From the NCBI GenBank assembly GCA_945865565.1, contig CAMBEK010000005.1, positions 1-54,055 on the forward strand: 54,055 nt of DNA, in the 5' to 3' direction. Below are positions 16,986 through 26,268 of this stretch, piece after piece (position 1 is the first letter of the stretch; every line of letters begins with the position of its first letter). The notes beneath the pieces were generated by a model. The model had not been told where the DNA came from, ran no database searches, and saw nothing but the letters and a program-made list of their open reading frames with translations. Position numbers and translations under genes: made by a program. The stretch is from Pseudobacteriovorax antillogorgiicola. Lineage in GTDB: Bacteria; Bdellovibrionota_B; Oligoflexia; Oligoflexales; RGVZ01.

Positions 16986-19268
16986 ATGAGCAACCAGCTA
17001 AAAAAATCCGTTTGCGCCACCACTCAGGCCATGGTGAAAAACAACTGCGAACGCATCGCAACCCGGTCAGAGAAATATCGCAACGAACTCGGCCGCAGCC
17101 TGACCCTTGCCGAAAAAATCCTATTTTCCCACTTGGACAACGACTCCAACATCAAAACTCAACAACGCGGCAAGAGCTTCATCATGCTCCGCCCCGACCG
17201 CGTCGCGATGCAAGATGCCACCGCCCAGATGGCGATCCTCCAGTTCATTCAATCGGGCCGCAAAAAAGTCGCGGTCCCCAGCACGGTGCATTGTGATCAT
17301 TTGATCCTGGCCCGCAAGGGCGTGACAGACGACATGAAGGTCGCCACCACCGAAAACGAAGAGGTTTACAACTTTCTTGAAACCTCCTCGAACAAATATG
17401 GCTTGGGCTTCTGGAAGCCAGGCGCCGGGATCATCCACCAGGTGGTACTCGAGAACTACGCCTTCCCTGGCGGCCTCATGATCGGTACAGACTCCCACAC
17501 CCCCAATGCTGGTGGCCTTGGCATGCTTGCAATTGGCGTCGGTGGAGCCGATGCGGTCGACGTCATGGCTGGAATGCCCTGGGAACTTCTCAACCCTAAA
17601 ATCGTGGGCGTAAAACTCACGGGTCAATTGAAGGGCTGGACTTCGTCCAAGGATGTCATCCTGAAACTTCTTGGCAAAATGACCGTCAAGGGCGGCACCA
17701 ACAAGATCGTTGAATACTTTGGACCCGGGACCAGATCGATCAGTTGCACAGGCAAAGCCACCATCACAAACATGGGCGCGGAACTTGGCGCAACCTGTTC
17801 CGTTTTCCCCTACGACGAACGCATGTCGGTCTACCTTCGCGGAACCGGTCGCGCCGACTTGGCCGACATCGCCGACAAGCACGCCGCTGACCTGCGGTGC
17901 GATGCTGATGTTGAGGCGAATCCATCGAAGTACTTCGATGAAGTCATTGAACTTGATCTTTCTTCACTTGAACCCCAGATCGTCGGACCGCACTCACCTG
18001 ACCTTGCCCGTCCAGTCTCGCAGATGCGCGATGAAATCAAAGAAAAGAATTATCCCGATCACATTTCCGCAACACTGATTGGCAGCTGCACGAACTCTTC
18101 GTATGAAGACATCTCGCGCACAGCCGCGGTTGCCAGATTTTGTCTGGATAACGGAATAAAGGCCAAAGCCCAGTTTCTGGTAACCCCTGGCTCCGAGCAA
18201 ATTTTCAACACCATCGAGCGGGACGGATTGCTGAAGACCCTCGTTGAATTTGGCGGAACTGTGCTCGCCAACGCCTGCGGGCCTTGCATTGGGCAGTGGC
18301 AACGCGACGACATTGAAAAGGGCAAACCAAATTCCATCGTCACGTCGTTCAACCGAAATTTCCGCGGCCGCAACGATGCGAATCCGGAAACCCTGAGTTT
18401 CATTACGGGTCCTGAGATGGTCGTCGCCTATGCTGCCAGTGGATCTCTCGGATTCGACCCCAACCGTGACACGCTAAAATCCGCCAGTGGCAAAGAAATC
18501 AAACTCTGCCTGCCGGAAGGCCCGGAACTTCCAAAGTCGGGCTTTGTCTCAGGTGATTCAGGCTTTGTTGAACCAGCTTCAGACGGCAGCAAAGTCAGCG
18601 TGGCTGTCAGCCCCACCAGTGAACGCCTGCAGATCCTCAATCCATTCACAAAATGGGATGGCCATGATTTCACCAGCCATCTTCTGCTGCTCAAAACAAA
18701 AGGAAAGACGACGACCGACCACATTTCCCCGGCAGGCAAATGGCTGCGCTTCCGTGGTCACCTGGACCGCATCAGCGACAACATGTTCCTGGGCGCGACC
18801 AACGCGTTCCAAACGGAAATTGGGAAAGCTAAAAATGCTCTCAACGGCGAGATCAAAAACATCAGCGACGTTGCCCGCGATTACAAGGCCAAGGGCAGCA
18901 GCTGGATTGTGATCGGTGACGAGAACTACGGCGAAGGATCCAGCCGCGAGCATGCCGCGATGTCGCCGCGCCTTCTCGGAGTCAGCGCCGTGATCGTTCG
19001 CAGTTTTGCCCGCATCCACGAAACCAACTTGAAGAAGCAAGGTGTCCTTGCCTTGACCTTTGCAAATCCCGCCGACTACGAAAAGGTTCGCGAGGACGAC
19101 AAGATCAGCGTGACCGGATTGACGTCCTTTGCTCCAGGCAAGTCACTCACCGTGACCCTTGAGCATAAAGATGGCTCCAAGGAGTCGATCGAGGGCAAAC
19201 ACTCTTACAATGCCGAGCAGATTGCCTGGTTCAAGGCTGGTTCTGCCCTGAATCTGATGAAAGATTAA
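16986..19268 (+). CDS. acn: Aconitate hydratase, mitochondrial type
   Basis: This 760-residue [4Fe-4S] enzyme of the TCA cycle interconverts citrate and isocitrate. All three cluster ligands are present: C368 in [11 protein letters not shown], and C431 and C434 in [10 protein letters not shown]. The substrate-binding motifs are [11 protein letters not shown] near 167 and [10 protein letters not shown] in the swivel domain near 648. Length and motif order fit the mitochondrial-like aconitases found in some bacteria rather than AcnA (about 890) or AcnB (about 865). AAAAGGAG precedes the ATG. It follows the HAMP-like gene closely and may share its transcript. A long antisense frame (17121-17882) is a shadow. 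Confidence 0.95.
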   Translation: MSNQLKKSVCATTQAMVKNNCERIATRSEKYRNELGRSLTLAEKILFSHLDNDSNIKTQQRGKSFIMLRPDRVAMQDATAQMAILQFIQSGRKKVAVPSTVHCDHLILARKGVTDDMKVATTENEEVYNFLETSSNKYGLGFWKPGAGIIHQVVLENYAFPGGLMIGTDSHTPNAGGLGMLAIGVGGADAVDVMAGMPWELLNPKIVGVKLTGQLKGWTSSKDVILKLLGKMTVKGGTNKIVEYFGPGTRSISCTGKATITNMGAELGATCSVFPYDERMSVYLRGTGRADLADIADKHAADLRCDADVEANPSKYFDEVIELDLSSLEPQIVGPHSPDLARPVSQMRDEIKEKNYPDHISATLIGSCTNSSYEDISRTAAVARFCLDNGIKAKAQFLVTPGSEQIFNTIERDGLLKTLVEFGGTVLANACGPCIGQWQRDDIEKGKPNSIVTSFNRNFRGRNDANPETLSFITGPEMVVAYAASGSLGFDPNRDTLKSASGKEIKLCLPEGPELPKSGFVSGDSGFVEPASDGSKVSVAVSPTSERLQILNPFTKWDGHDFTSHLLLLKTKGKTTTDHISPAGKWLRFRGHLDRISDNMFLGATNAFQTEIGKAKNALNGEIKNISDVARDYKAKGSSWIVIGDENYGEGSSREHAAMSPRLLGVSAVIVRSFARIHETNLKKQGVLALTFANPADYEKVREDDKISVTGLTSFAPGKSLTVTLEHKDGSKESIEGKHSYNAEQIAWFKAGSALNLMKD

Positions 19269-19313
19269 TCGTAAGCCTAAGGCAAAGCCTCGATTGGAAA
19301 TTGGTCGAACCCC

Positions 19314-21032
19314 TTGGCACGAAAAACAATCATCGCCTTGACCACAGTCCTCCTGATCAGGGGGCTGTGGTTGATTCCAGAGGGTTATTCCCTCACCCTC
19401 CATTCGGACCAGCAATTTCCCGGACATCTTGTGGATTTCGCTGCCGCCTTAAAAGCCGGCATCCTTTTTCCGCAATGGTCGGTTTTTGCGCGCAACGGTT
19501 TTGGAAGTCCGTACCTGGGTTACTACCAACCTGGATTCTATTACCTTGCGTCGATTTGCCTGTGGCTGACAAAAAGCCCACAGAATGCCATCGCCCTGGC
19601 GGCGACACTGCTGTCCATCACTGGTGCGGCAGGCATGTTTTGGCTTTCCCGTGAGATTTTTCGTTCCACGCCAAAAGCACTCCGCGACAATCTTTCCACC
19701 ATCGCCACGGCTGCCTTTCTTTGCCATCCCTATCACCTCGTAAACCTCTACCAGCGGGGGGATTATTCTGAATTTGGTTGTGCCATGGTTCTGCCATGGG
19801 CGATCTTGATGGCGCTTCGTTCCTCAAGCAAGCAACCCCGAAGATGGCTTGACCATCTTCCAGCAACCGCCGTGGCATTGGCGGCATGTGTGATCCTGCA
19901 CCCGCTGATTGCCTATCCACTGTTCCTCGTTTTGGGAGTCCTGTCACGGCGCCTGTGGCCTGCATTGGCCACCGCCAGCCTGGTGTCCGCATTTTATTGG
20001 GTCCCACTGCTGACAGAGATGCCATTCATCTCTGTCGCCAAGGCCTTTGTTCCGGAATTGCAACCGGCACGGCACTTGATGTCCCTTGCTCACTCTCTCC
20101 TGATCAATGATTTTGACACGGCACCCACCCCCTTCACTTATCAATCAAACTGGTGCCTCCTTGCATTGACGGGATGCGGCATGGTTCTCGCGTTACGACG
20201 CCGCGCACCTTTTCATCGGATTGCAACCCTCGCCACTGGAACCACCATCGGCTTGATTTTCATGATGACCCCGGCGAGCCTTTGGATCTGGGAGTTTTTT
20301 CCCTTGCTGTCCAAACTTCAGTTCCCATGGCGCCTGCAAAATTTTGCGGCAATCTCGACGGCGATCTTGGCCGTCCTTGGTGTTGTCCAGTTTCGCCGGG
20401 TTGGAACTTTTTCAGCCATCGTCATCATCAGCATGCTGACCATTCCGGTTGCATGGAACATGAATCCCTCCATTCATTCTGGCCGCCAGATCGAAAATAC
20501 GGATGACCTGATGAGGTCCAAGTTCCTCGCTGATTCCATGGACGAGTGGATGCCCAAGACGGCGACGATGCGCATGGGGGATCCCGATCAGCCTGCTTTG
20601 ACCTCCGGACCATGCCTGGCCGCCCCTTTACAGCGCAATCCCGGCCGAATCTCAATCCAACTAACGCCCATAGCCCCGAGCCCTGATGGCCCGCCAGACT
20701 TTTCTTTTTCTGGCAACTGCATCATCACGATCCCCCAGTTTTACTATCCCGTTGGCTGGCATTCCGTTTTAGTTCCCGGACAGGCATCGTCGCCCCGCGA
20801 ATCATCAAATTCCCAAGAACTGGAAATCAGGAATCAAGCTGGATTCATTCAAATTTCAGTGCCTGGATCCCGCCTGAGCCAGGAACCCCAACAGCTGGAA
20901 TTGTCTAATAAAATGACACCTTGGCGTCGTCTTGGAGTCGGCGTATCCCTGATCACTGCCATTAGCATCGCGGGCTTATCGTCATTTTCCCGCCGCCGGC
21001 GTTTTCAAACGGATGATTCGTTGACAAGTTGA
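19314..21032 (+). CDS. Multi-pass membrane protein (GT-C/PTPS-related type)
   Basis: This 572-residue inner-membrane protein has about nine hydrophobic helices. The first loop (DQQFPGHLVDFAAALKAG... GFGSPYLGYYQPGFYYL) resembles the luminal loop of GT-C-fold membrane proteins and the '6-pyruvoyl-tetrahydropterin synthase-related' membrane domain, where such Pro/Tyr-rich loops are typical. A periplasmic domain precedes the final helix. If it is a glycosyltransferase it would use a polyprenyl-linked sugar, but no substrate can be named. The start is a TTG 45 bases after the aconitase stop with no clear ribosome site; no in-frame ATG is near. Confidence 0.55.
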   Translation: MARKTIIALTTVLLIRGLWLIPEGYSLTLHSDQQFPGHLVDFAAALKAGILFPQWSVFARNGFGSPYLGYYQPGFYYLASICLWLTKSPQNAIALAATLLSITGAAGMFWLSREIFRSTPKALRDNLSTIATAAFLCHPYHLVNLYQRGDYSEFGCAMVLPWAILMALRSSSKQPRRWLDHLPATAVALAACVILHPLIAYPLFLVLGVLSRRLWPALATASLVSAFYWVPLLTEMPFISVAKAFVPELQPARHLMSLAHSLLINDFDTAPTPFTYQSNWCLLALTGCGMVLALRRRAPFHRIATLATGTTIGLIFMMTPASLWIWEFFPLLSKLQFPWRLQNFAAISTAILAVLGVVQFRRVGTFSAIVIISMLTIPVAWNMNPSIHSGRQIENTDDLMRSKFLADSMDEWMPKTATMRMGDPDQPALTSGPCLAAPLQRNPGRISIQLTPIAPSPDGPPDFSFSGNCIITIPQFYYPVGWHSVLVPGQASSPRESSNSQELEIRNQAGFIQISVPGSRLSQEPQQLELSNKMTPWRRLGVGVSLITAISIAGLSSFSRRRRFQTDDSLTS

Positions 21033-21062
21033 TGGCAGGCATATAAACCACACTCGATCTGT

Positions 21063-21139
21063 CGCGGGGTGGAGAAGTCTGGTATCTCGTCGGGCTCATA
21101 ACCCGAAGACCGCAGGTTCAAATCCTGCCCCCGCTACCA
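21063..21139 (+). tRNA. Initiator tRNA-fMet (CAT)
   Basis: This 77-base cloverleaf has anticodon CAT, three consecutive G-C pairs in the anticodon stem (GGG/CCC), T-loop GGTTCAAATCC and encoded CCA. Positions 1 and 72 (C and U) cannot pair in Watson-Crick fashion, the hallmark of initiator tRNA; most bacteria have C1-A72 here. It stands alone and is followed by its own terminator. Confidence 0.95.
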
Positions 21140-21149
21140 ACATAAGTAC

Positions 21150-21186
21150 CGGCTCTGATTGAATAAATCAGGGCCGTTTCTTTTTT
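21150..21186 (+). terminator. Rho-independent terminator after tRNA-fMet
   Basis: An 11-base stem (21150-21160 with 21166-21176, one G-U pair) and a five-base loop are followed by TTTCTTTTTT. It lies 10 bases after the tRNA CCA end. Confidence 0.85.
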
Positions 21187-21266
21187 AGTCCCCAGATCGA
21201 TAAAAAAAATGGCTGGCTCAAACCAATAAAGGAACATGATAAGCTGTTGTCGGAGGAAATCCCCCG

Positions 21267-21653
21267 ATGCCCACGATGTTCACCTGCCTTTTCATCGCCA
21301 TGCTGCTGCCGTTTGTTCCACGCATATTTACCTTTCGTGCACAGATGAAACGTGGGTTCAACAACCATGAACCGCGCCGCCAACAGGCAACCCTGACAGG
21401 CCTCGGGGCACGTGCCGTGGGTGCCCACCAGAACAGCTTTGAAGCACTGCTGCTATTCGCCTGCGCCGTCATGATCGCCTACGCGTCACAAGTGGATTCC
21501 ATCATCTCTGGTCAACTCTCGATCGTTTTTGTCGCGTGCCGAGTTTTTTATATCGCTCTGTACCTTGCCGACATGCCGAGCGCGCGATCTTCGATCTGGA
21601 TCATCGGATTCGGAGTCACCCTCGCTCTGGCCGGCGCCCGCTGGATTTTTTAA
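21267..21653 (+). CDS. MAPEG family membrane protein
   Basis: This 128-residue protein has four helices and the MAPEG pattern: RRQQATLTGLGARAVGAHQNSFEALLLFACAV, where the AxxAHxNxxE segment is the family hallmark, and a later RVFYIALYLAD. MAPEG proteins include membrane glutathione transferases and eicosanoid enzymes; bacterial small members are of unknown role. GGAGG lies ten bases before the ATG. It is nearly contiguous with the next gene (one base between its stop and that gene's GTG). Confidence 0.82.
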   Translation: MPTMFTCLFIAMLLPFVPRIFTFRAQMKRGFNNHEPRRQQATLTGLGARAVGAHQNSFEALLLFACAVMIAYASQVDSIISGQLSIVFVACRVFYIALYLADMPSARSSIWIIGFGVTLALAGARWIF

Positions 21654-21654
21654 A

Positions 21655-23217
21655 GTGCGCCTCGCTAAATTCATCAGATTTTCTGGCATCGGAATTGCGG
21701 CAGTCGGCAAGTCTGCCTTCTCGCGGGGCAGTGCCAAAAAATACCTTTTAGAAAGCCTGCTGCAGCAACCCGGATTACCAGCCAAAATTGCCCAACTGAT
21801 TTCCATGCGAACCGAATTGGATTTACACCACGCCAAATCGCCACAACTTTCCATTGAGGAAATAAAGGCACGTATCAGCGAGGACTCTCCTGCACTGGCA
21901 GCGGAAATGGAATCTCTCAGTGATGCGCCAAAAGTTGCATCCCTGTCCCAAGTTCACGAGGGCAGACTAAAATCAGGCCAACGCGTCGCGATCAAAGTGC
22001 AATTCCCCAGACTTTCTGGCGAGCTCGCGGAACAGGTAGATGATTTCGTAAACCTGGCTGCACGCAGCCCTGCGAAAATTTATGGCTTCACCCAAGATTC
22101 CTGGGGAAAATTCCTCAAGGAAAAGCTCCTGGAGGAAACCGACTATCGCTGTGAGGCCCGCTACCAAAACGAATTCAGCAAAAGCTTCCATGGAACGGGG
22201 ATTATCGTCCCCCAAGTGATTGACAAGCTCTCGACAAAGAACATTCTTGTCCAATCGTGGGAAGAATCGGTCCCACCGGGAGACCTTCAGGCATGGCGCA
22301 GCAGCGTGGGACAAGGATCGTTGGAGACGGCGGCTGACCTGATGGTGCAATTGTTGGCCCGAAGCCTGTTCCAGGCAAACTTAATCCACTGCGATTTAAA
22401 CCCTGGCAACTATGGATTTCGCTTTGATCGCGCACGCGAAAAAACGGAACTCGTGCTTTATGATTTTGGCGCCATGCAACGCCTCTCACAGGAAAAAGTG
22501 AAACTCATCGCCCGTCTGATTGCACGGGCATCAGATCATGTCGATGACAATTGGGGCGACCTGTTGCAGGCACTGGGCTTTGATGAAGAGAAATTGAGGC
22601 CAGTCTCTGCGCAATTGCAAAAAATCATGCCGGCGCTGCTCCTGCCATTTTGTCAGGGGTCAAACGGTCATCCAGCAAAGTGGAACCCAGCAACGTGGAA
22701 CCCCGGCCAAGTCATGGACGAGATCCTTGGCGCCGAAAAATGGTGGTTTCGCACCGCAGGTCCGCCGTGGTTTCTCTATCTCATGAGAACCATTCAAGGA
22801 TGGCACCACGGAATGAAACTGATCGGCGAGCCGGTTGAAACGTGGCGCATCTTCCGTGAAATGATGCCTCCGGCGCTGGCTCCGGCGCTGAATTCGGCGC
22901 TGGCTCCGGGGCTGCCAACTGGCCTTGTGCGCAAAAGAGAAGATCGCATGTCAGACCAGATCGCCAGCCCGTTGCTATCAAAGCACCTTCGCGTCAACGT
23001 CACGGAGGGACAGGACACTGTTGTTTCTTTGGAATTGCCGGCGGCAGCGATCGAAAATCTTCCCGATCTTGTTCCGGATGACGTCGCACAAAAAATCCTA
23101 GCGCAGGGCATGAACCTGCGACAGATAGCTGATGAAATTCTTGCACGTCGGGCCCCTCAGGGCCCCGTATTTGAAATGAATCAAGGCACCCGGCATTACC
23201 GGGTCTGGCTGGACTGA
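21655..23217 (+). CDS. ABC1/AarF/UbiB-type atypical kinase, divergent
   Basis: This 520-residue protein has an ABC1/UbiB core. K114 is in VAIKVQFP, the catalytic loop is HCDLNPGN (D247, N252), and D270 is in the DFGA metal-binding motif. The family's KxGQ motif reads KIAQ (44-47) and the Ala-rich loop reads VASLSQVH (94-101), both altered. A Pro/Ala-rich linker (ALAPALNSALAPGLP) near residue 405-420 leads to an extra C-terminal domain of about 90 residues that I do not recognise. UbiB proteins serve coenzyme Q or lipid metabolism. The start is GTG with no strong ribosome site, just after the MAPEG stop. The core call is firm, the role open. Confidence 0.8.
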   Translation: MRLAKFIRFSGIGIAAVGKSAFSRGSAKKYLLESLLQQPGLPAKIAQLISMRTELDLHHAKSPQLSIEEIKARISEDSPALAAEMESLSDAPKVASLSQVHEGRLKSGQRVAIKVQFPRLSGELAEQVDDFVNLAARSPAKIYGFTQDSWGKFLKEKLLEETDYRCEARYQNEFSKSFHGTGIIVPQVIDKLSTKNILVQSWEESVPPGDLQAWRSSVGQGSLETAADLMVQLLARSLFQANLIHCDLNPGNYGFRFDRAREKTELVLYDFGAMQRLSQEKVKLIARLIARASDHVDDNWGDLLQALGFDEEKLRPVSAQLQKIMPALLLPFCQGSNGHPAKWNPATWNPGQVMDEILGAEKWWFRTAGPPWFLYLMRTIQGWHHGMKLIGEPVETWRIFREMMPPALAPALNSALAPGLPTGLVRKREDRMSDQIASPLLSKHLRVNVTEGQDTVVSLELPAAAIENLPDLVPDDVAQKILAQGMNLRQIADEILARRAPQGPVFEMNQGTRHYRVWLD

Positions 23218-23230
23218 AGTTGCGCAAAAT

Positions 23231-24079
23231 TTAAAAAATTTGTTCAGCCGCATCTAAAAACAATTCTTTTGTCCATTGTTCCACCACATGTTGATCTTTA
23301 ACAAACGGAAGAACATCAGCCTTAGCACCTGCAAGATTTAGGACTCTAATCCGCTCCCTCATCATTTGCTTTACATCAGCGATCGTGACCGGCGCGTTAT
23401 CGGACCACTTGCCGATCTGCATAATTCGGGCCTGAAAATGCGCTATATTTAATTTTGTTCCGCGCGATATGTACCAAAGAAAATCATACCAATCCCGACC
23501 CTTGGTATTGAACTTGTATGGCCTAAAAAGAACCGCGGCCAGCTTCCCCGCAAACATCGAAGGCAAATCAAACGACTTAACAGTAAATGGAATGGGGCTA
23601 AAAATGCTAACTGCTTGCGTGAGCGCTCCTCCCGGGGGATCAGTATCCACCTCGAGCTTGATTTTAAGAAGTTGGGATTTATGGGTGGTGATGGGGGCCT
23701 GTATCTTCATTAGATGGACAAGGGTGTTTGCTTTAATGAAGGCGGATTCGATTGATGAGTCATTCGCTTTAATTTTCTTTTCCACAGACACTTCAAATTC
23801 AAAAGCAGCTAACTCTCTCGCGAGGCTTTTCTCATAAGTTGAAATATCAAAACTTTTGTCGGGCATAAGCAAAGAAAAGTCTAAATCCTCTGAAAATCGA
23901 TCCAGTCCATATAAAATTCTCAGAGAAGTTCCGCCATAAAAAGCGCCCACTTCAAAAAATTTAGCGCGCCAAAGCCCAAGTAAAGCAATCTCTTGAATGA
24001 TTTCCTTCAACGCGTTTTCGTAGTCCGAAAGAGATTTGCATTCATATTTTTCAATCATGTTCTTGACGATTTTATTCAT
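23231..24079 (-). CDS. abiEii: AbiEii-type nucleotidyltransferase toxin
   Basis: This 282-residue toxin belongs to the AbiEii/AbiGii nucleotidyltransferase family. It has the polymerase-beta-like motif GGTSLRILYG followed by SEDLDFSL (D65, D67). A later acidic strand (KIKLEVDTDPPGG) and the GRDWYDFLWY segment also match family motifs. In type IV AbiE systems the toxin acts on nucleic acid targets, in some relatives by adding nucleotides to tRNA, and gives phage resistance by abortive infection. The ATG lies eight bases inside the upstream antitoxin gene, so it is translationally coupled. The region is AT-rich compared with its neighbours, suggesting transfer. Several Lys/Arg residues follow the core. 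Confidence 0.88.
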   Translation of the reverse strand: MNKIVKNMIEKYECKSLSDYENALKEIIQEIALLGLWRAKFFEVGAFYGGTSLRILYGLDRFSEDLDFSLLMPDKSFDISTYEKSLARELAAFEFEVSVEKKIKANDSSIESAFIKANTLVHLMKIQAPITTHKSQLLKIKLEVDTDPPGGALTQAVSIFSPIPFTVKSFDLPSMFAGKLAAVLFRPYKFNTKGRDWYDFLWYISRGTKLNIAHFQARIMQIGKWSDNAPVTIADVKQMMRERIRVLNLAGAKADVLPFVKDQHVVEQWTKELFLDAAEQIF

Positions 24080-24704
24080 TTTTAGCCTTTCGAACGACCG
24101 TGATGACGTAGTCCACAAGTCGTTGTGGCAGAACCTTGCGAATCTCCTTTAGCTCTGTCAACCGAAGTACTGGAAGGCAGTCGGTGTCGATACGCATGGA
24201 AGCCAGCCAATCCTCGACGTCCTCGGAAGATTCTATACCCTCGACCTTTTGCAAAAGTTCGATGATAGCCTTCTCGCGGCTAGCAATCAAAAATGAACGT
24301 TTTTCATCAAGCGCCACTTTCTCCACAGAAACGCAGTACTGCCGCATGGGCAATACATCGTAGATAAATCGACCTATAGGTGTGTCAAAAACCTTATTTC
24401 GATTTGGCGTACGCGAGTACGTAACTTCCGTACGTTCGGGAATTAAATTATAAAATGAGAGCGCCGAAAGGCCGCTGAGATATGATGGGCCGAAAATCAT
24501 ATTTGCAAGGATTGCATCCGAATATGGCTTTTTAAATTCCGGACCAAGTATGTAAATACCCTTCTTAATACGAATAATTTTTTTTGAACGAAGAAGTTTT
24601 GTCACTTGCTCGCGCGGCCGTGCATAATGACCTAGCAAACCCATTAATTTAACGTAGTCAAATTCGGGTGTTAGATCATAAAAATCAATTGATGGCAGGA
24701 TCAT
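24072..24704 (-). CDS. abiEi: AbiEi-type antitoxin / transcriptional repressor
   Basis: This 210-residue antitoxin has an N-terminal winged helix (KLMGLLGHYARPREQVTKLLRSKKIIRIKKGIYIL, the usual HTH and wing layout of AbiEi proteins), followed by a core with PSYLSGLSALSFYNLIPE and TYSRTPNRN. In AbiE modules this protein represses its own promoter by binding inverted repeats; here a perfect inverted repeat lies over the promoter directly upstream. GGGGG precedes the ATG by four or five bases with a very short leader. It is encoded upstream of, and overlapping, the toxin gene. Confidence 0.88.
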   Translation of the reverse strand: MILPSIDFYDLTPEFDYVKLMGLLGHYARPREQVTKLLRSKKIIRIKKGIYILGPEFKKPYSDAILANMIFGPSYLSGLSALSFYNLIPERTEVTYSRTPNRNKVFDTPIGRFIYDVLPMRQYCVSVEKVALDEKRSFLIASREKAIIELLQKVEGIESSEDVEDWLASMRIDTDCLPVLRLTELKEIRKVLPQRLVDYVITVVRKAKNE

Positions 24705-24711
24705 TTAACCC

Positions 24712-24753
24712 CCAGTATGTCGTCATTATAACGACATACTGGAGAATACTCAA
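24712..24753 (-). promoter_or_regulatory. abiE promoter with overlapping operator
   Basis: On the minus strand there is a sigma-70-like promoter: -35 TTGAGT (24748-24753), a 17-base spacer and -10 TATAAT (24725-24730). A perfect 12-base inverted repeat (24712-24723 and 24731-24742, seven-base spacer) spans the -10 box and part of the spacer. Its centre is the -10 box, so a bound AbiEi dimer would block RNA polymerase. The leader to the abiEi ATG would be only about 14 bases. Confidence 0.85.
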
Positions 24754-24786
24754 CTAGCGATTTTATTGCTGCGAGAAGGTTTAAAG

Positions 24787-26127
24787 TCAGTTTGTCAGTA
24801 GTGCAAGAGCCCCGGCATTCATCTTCAAAATCTCATGGGCGAGTTCTGGTGTGAGCTTATCCGGTGTGTCGGTAGAACGGTGATAGTGACCGTACCGGTT
24901 CCAATCGGCATCGATTGCGAGAATGGCTGGCAACCCGGCATCCAGGAACGAGACATGATCACTGCCAAATGGATTATAGGACGTACTGACCTGCAGCTTT
25001 GTTACCGCAGCGGCGGCGTCGGTGAAGTTCCTGGCAAAGGCCGCATACTCACTTTCCGTTTCGATCAAAACTCCTAGCGGGCCGCCATTGCCGCCCTTCG
25101 CATAGGCAATCATGTCCATCGTCAAGACGCCTCGAATCCGCTCTTTTTCCAAATCTGGCAATTCGTCAACAAATGCAGCAGAACCGTAAAGACCCTGCTC
25201 CTCGCCTGAGAAGGCGACAAAGATAATATCTTGGGAATGTGGTGTTTCAGCCATGACACGGGCCAACTCAATCACGCCAGCCGCGCCGCTGGCATTGTCT
25301 TCGGCGCCGGGCGCGGCAGAGGATGTCCTTTCTGATGTGGAATCAAAATGCCCACCAACAATAAGCAAACCTCGGTCTCCGGCAGCAGGAACACCGGACT
25401 CCTGCGCCAAGCGTTCACCGGTGAGAATTCCAACAACATTCCAGGCTGACCGACCCTGTACTTTAAATTCCTGGACGGTCACTTCCATACCAGGAAGAGA
25501 CGCCAGTCTGGACTTGATCCAGTCGCGGGCCTGAATATTTCCCGCAGCAGAAATGTGTCGGTTCCAACCGGCAAGCTTTTGAACGTCCCCCCACCAGCGC
25601 TCGCGACTGACTTTCCCCGCGACGTCCGACACCATCGCAGAATGGCGCGATGACATTTTTGAAGACGGGTTCTGATTCGCCTGCAACTGCAAAACAACAT
25701 GGCCTGCTTCAACAGGAAAAATTCCCAAGGCTGGAGATTTCTCACGAGCAAGTTGATCCAGCACTGCAATCGCACCAGAGTCGCCTTCGACAAGACGAAT
25801 GCGTCCTTCGTCAACCAACGTGACACTACCTGCGGGCAGGGGTTTCGATTCATGGCCAGCAACAATCACACGAAGATTGTCAGCTGCGATTTCAGGTCCA
25901 AGAATATTTGTCGCAAATCCAACTCGCTTGACATTCACAAGTCCGGCGGGAGTTGCCGAAACAAGCAGGCTGCCTCCAATTTCAGTCCACCACGAAACCC
26001 CAGCGAGCTTCTTCACACTGTTCAGTTTGGATGGACCTGCGGTCGCAACGTTCACAATAGCGAGCCGCTCAGCAGGGGTCGCCGACACCATGGATAACGC
26101 CAAAATGGCTAGAATAAAGTTTCTCAT
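24787..26127 (-). CDS. Secreted M28 family aminopeptidase
   Basis: This 446-residue zinc exopeptidase has a signal peptide ending near VSATPA. The metal and catalytic residues of family M28 are present: H260 in VGGHFDST, D277 in GAEDNASG, E309/E310 in SGEEQGLYGS, D338 in LTMDMIAY and H416 in YHRSTDTPD. The first 170 residues form a pro- or N-terminal domain typical of secreted members. The enzyme probably removes amino acids from peptides outside the cytoplasm. I chose the ATG (an in-frame TTG lies six bases upstream). It is separated from the abiE promoter by about 30 bases with no clear terminator. Confidence 0.9.
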   Translation of the reverse strand: MRNFILAILALSMVSATPAERLAIVNVATAGPSKLNSVKKLAGVSWWTEIGGSLLVSATPAGLVNVKRVGFATNILGPEIAADNLRVIVAGHESKPLPAGSVTLVDEGRIRLVEGDSGAIAVLDQLAREKSPALGIFPVEAGHVVLQLQANQNPSSKMSSRHSAMVSDVAGKVSRERWWGDVQKLAGWNRHISAAGNIQARDWIKSRLASLPGMEVTVQEFKVQGRSAWNVVGILTGERLAQESGVPAAGDRGLLIVGGHFDSTSERTSSAAPGAEDNASGAAGVIELARVMAETPHSQDIIFVAFSGEEQGLYGSAAFVDELPDLEKERIRGVLTMDMIAYAKGGNGGPLGVLIETESEYAAFARNFTDAAAAVTKLQVSTSYNPFGSDHVSFLDAGLPAILAIDADWNRYGHYHRSTDTPDKLTPELAHEILKMNAGALALLTN

Positions 26128-26268
26128 CTTCAAATGATTCCACGCCCGACATTCGCTGGCAACTCATTGTTTGGCCATATCTTTCATCTCATCCAACAAA
26201 GTCCACCAAATCAGAAAATTCAAGGCTGCCCGCCAAGGTGACGATCCCTGCTTCACGCAGGAGGCGCC

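Noticed and set aside
17121-17882. 253-residue antisense frame in aconitase
   Set aside because: Mirror frame of a conserved enzyme; no ribosome site and no domain.
21063-24786. tRNA-fMet as an attachment site for the AbiE island
   Set aside because: Two chromosomal genes lie between them and no tRNA 3' repeat is found near AbiE.
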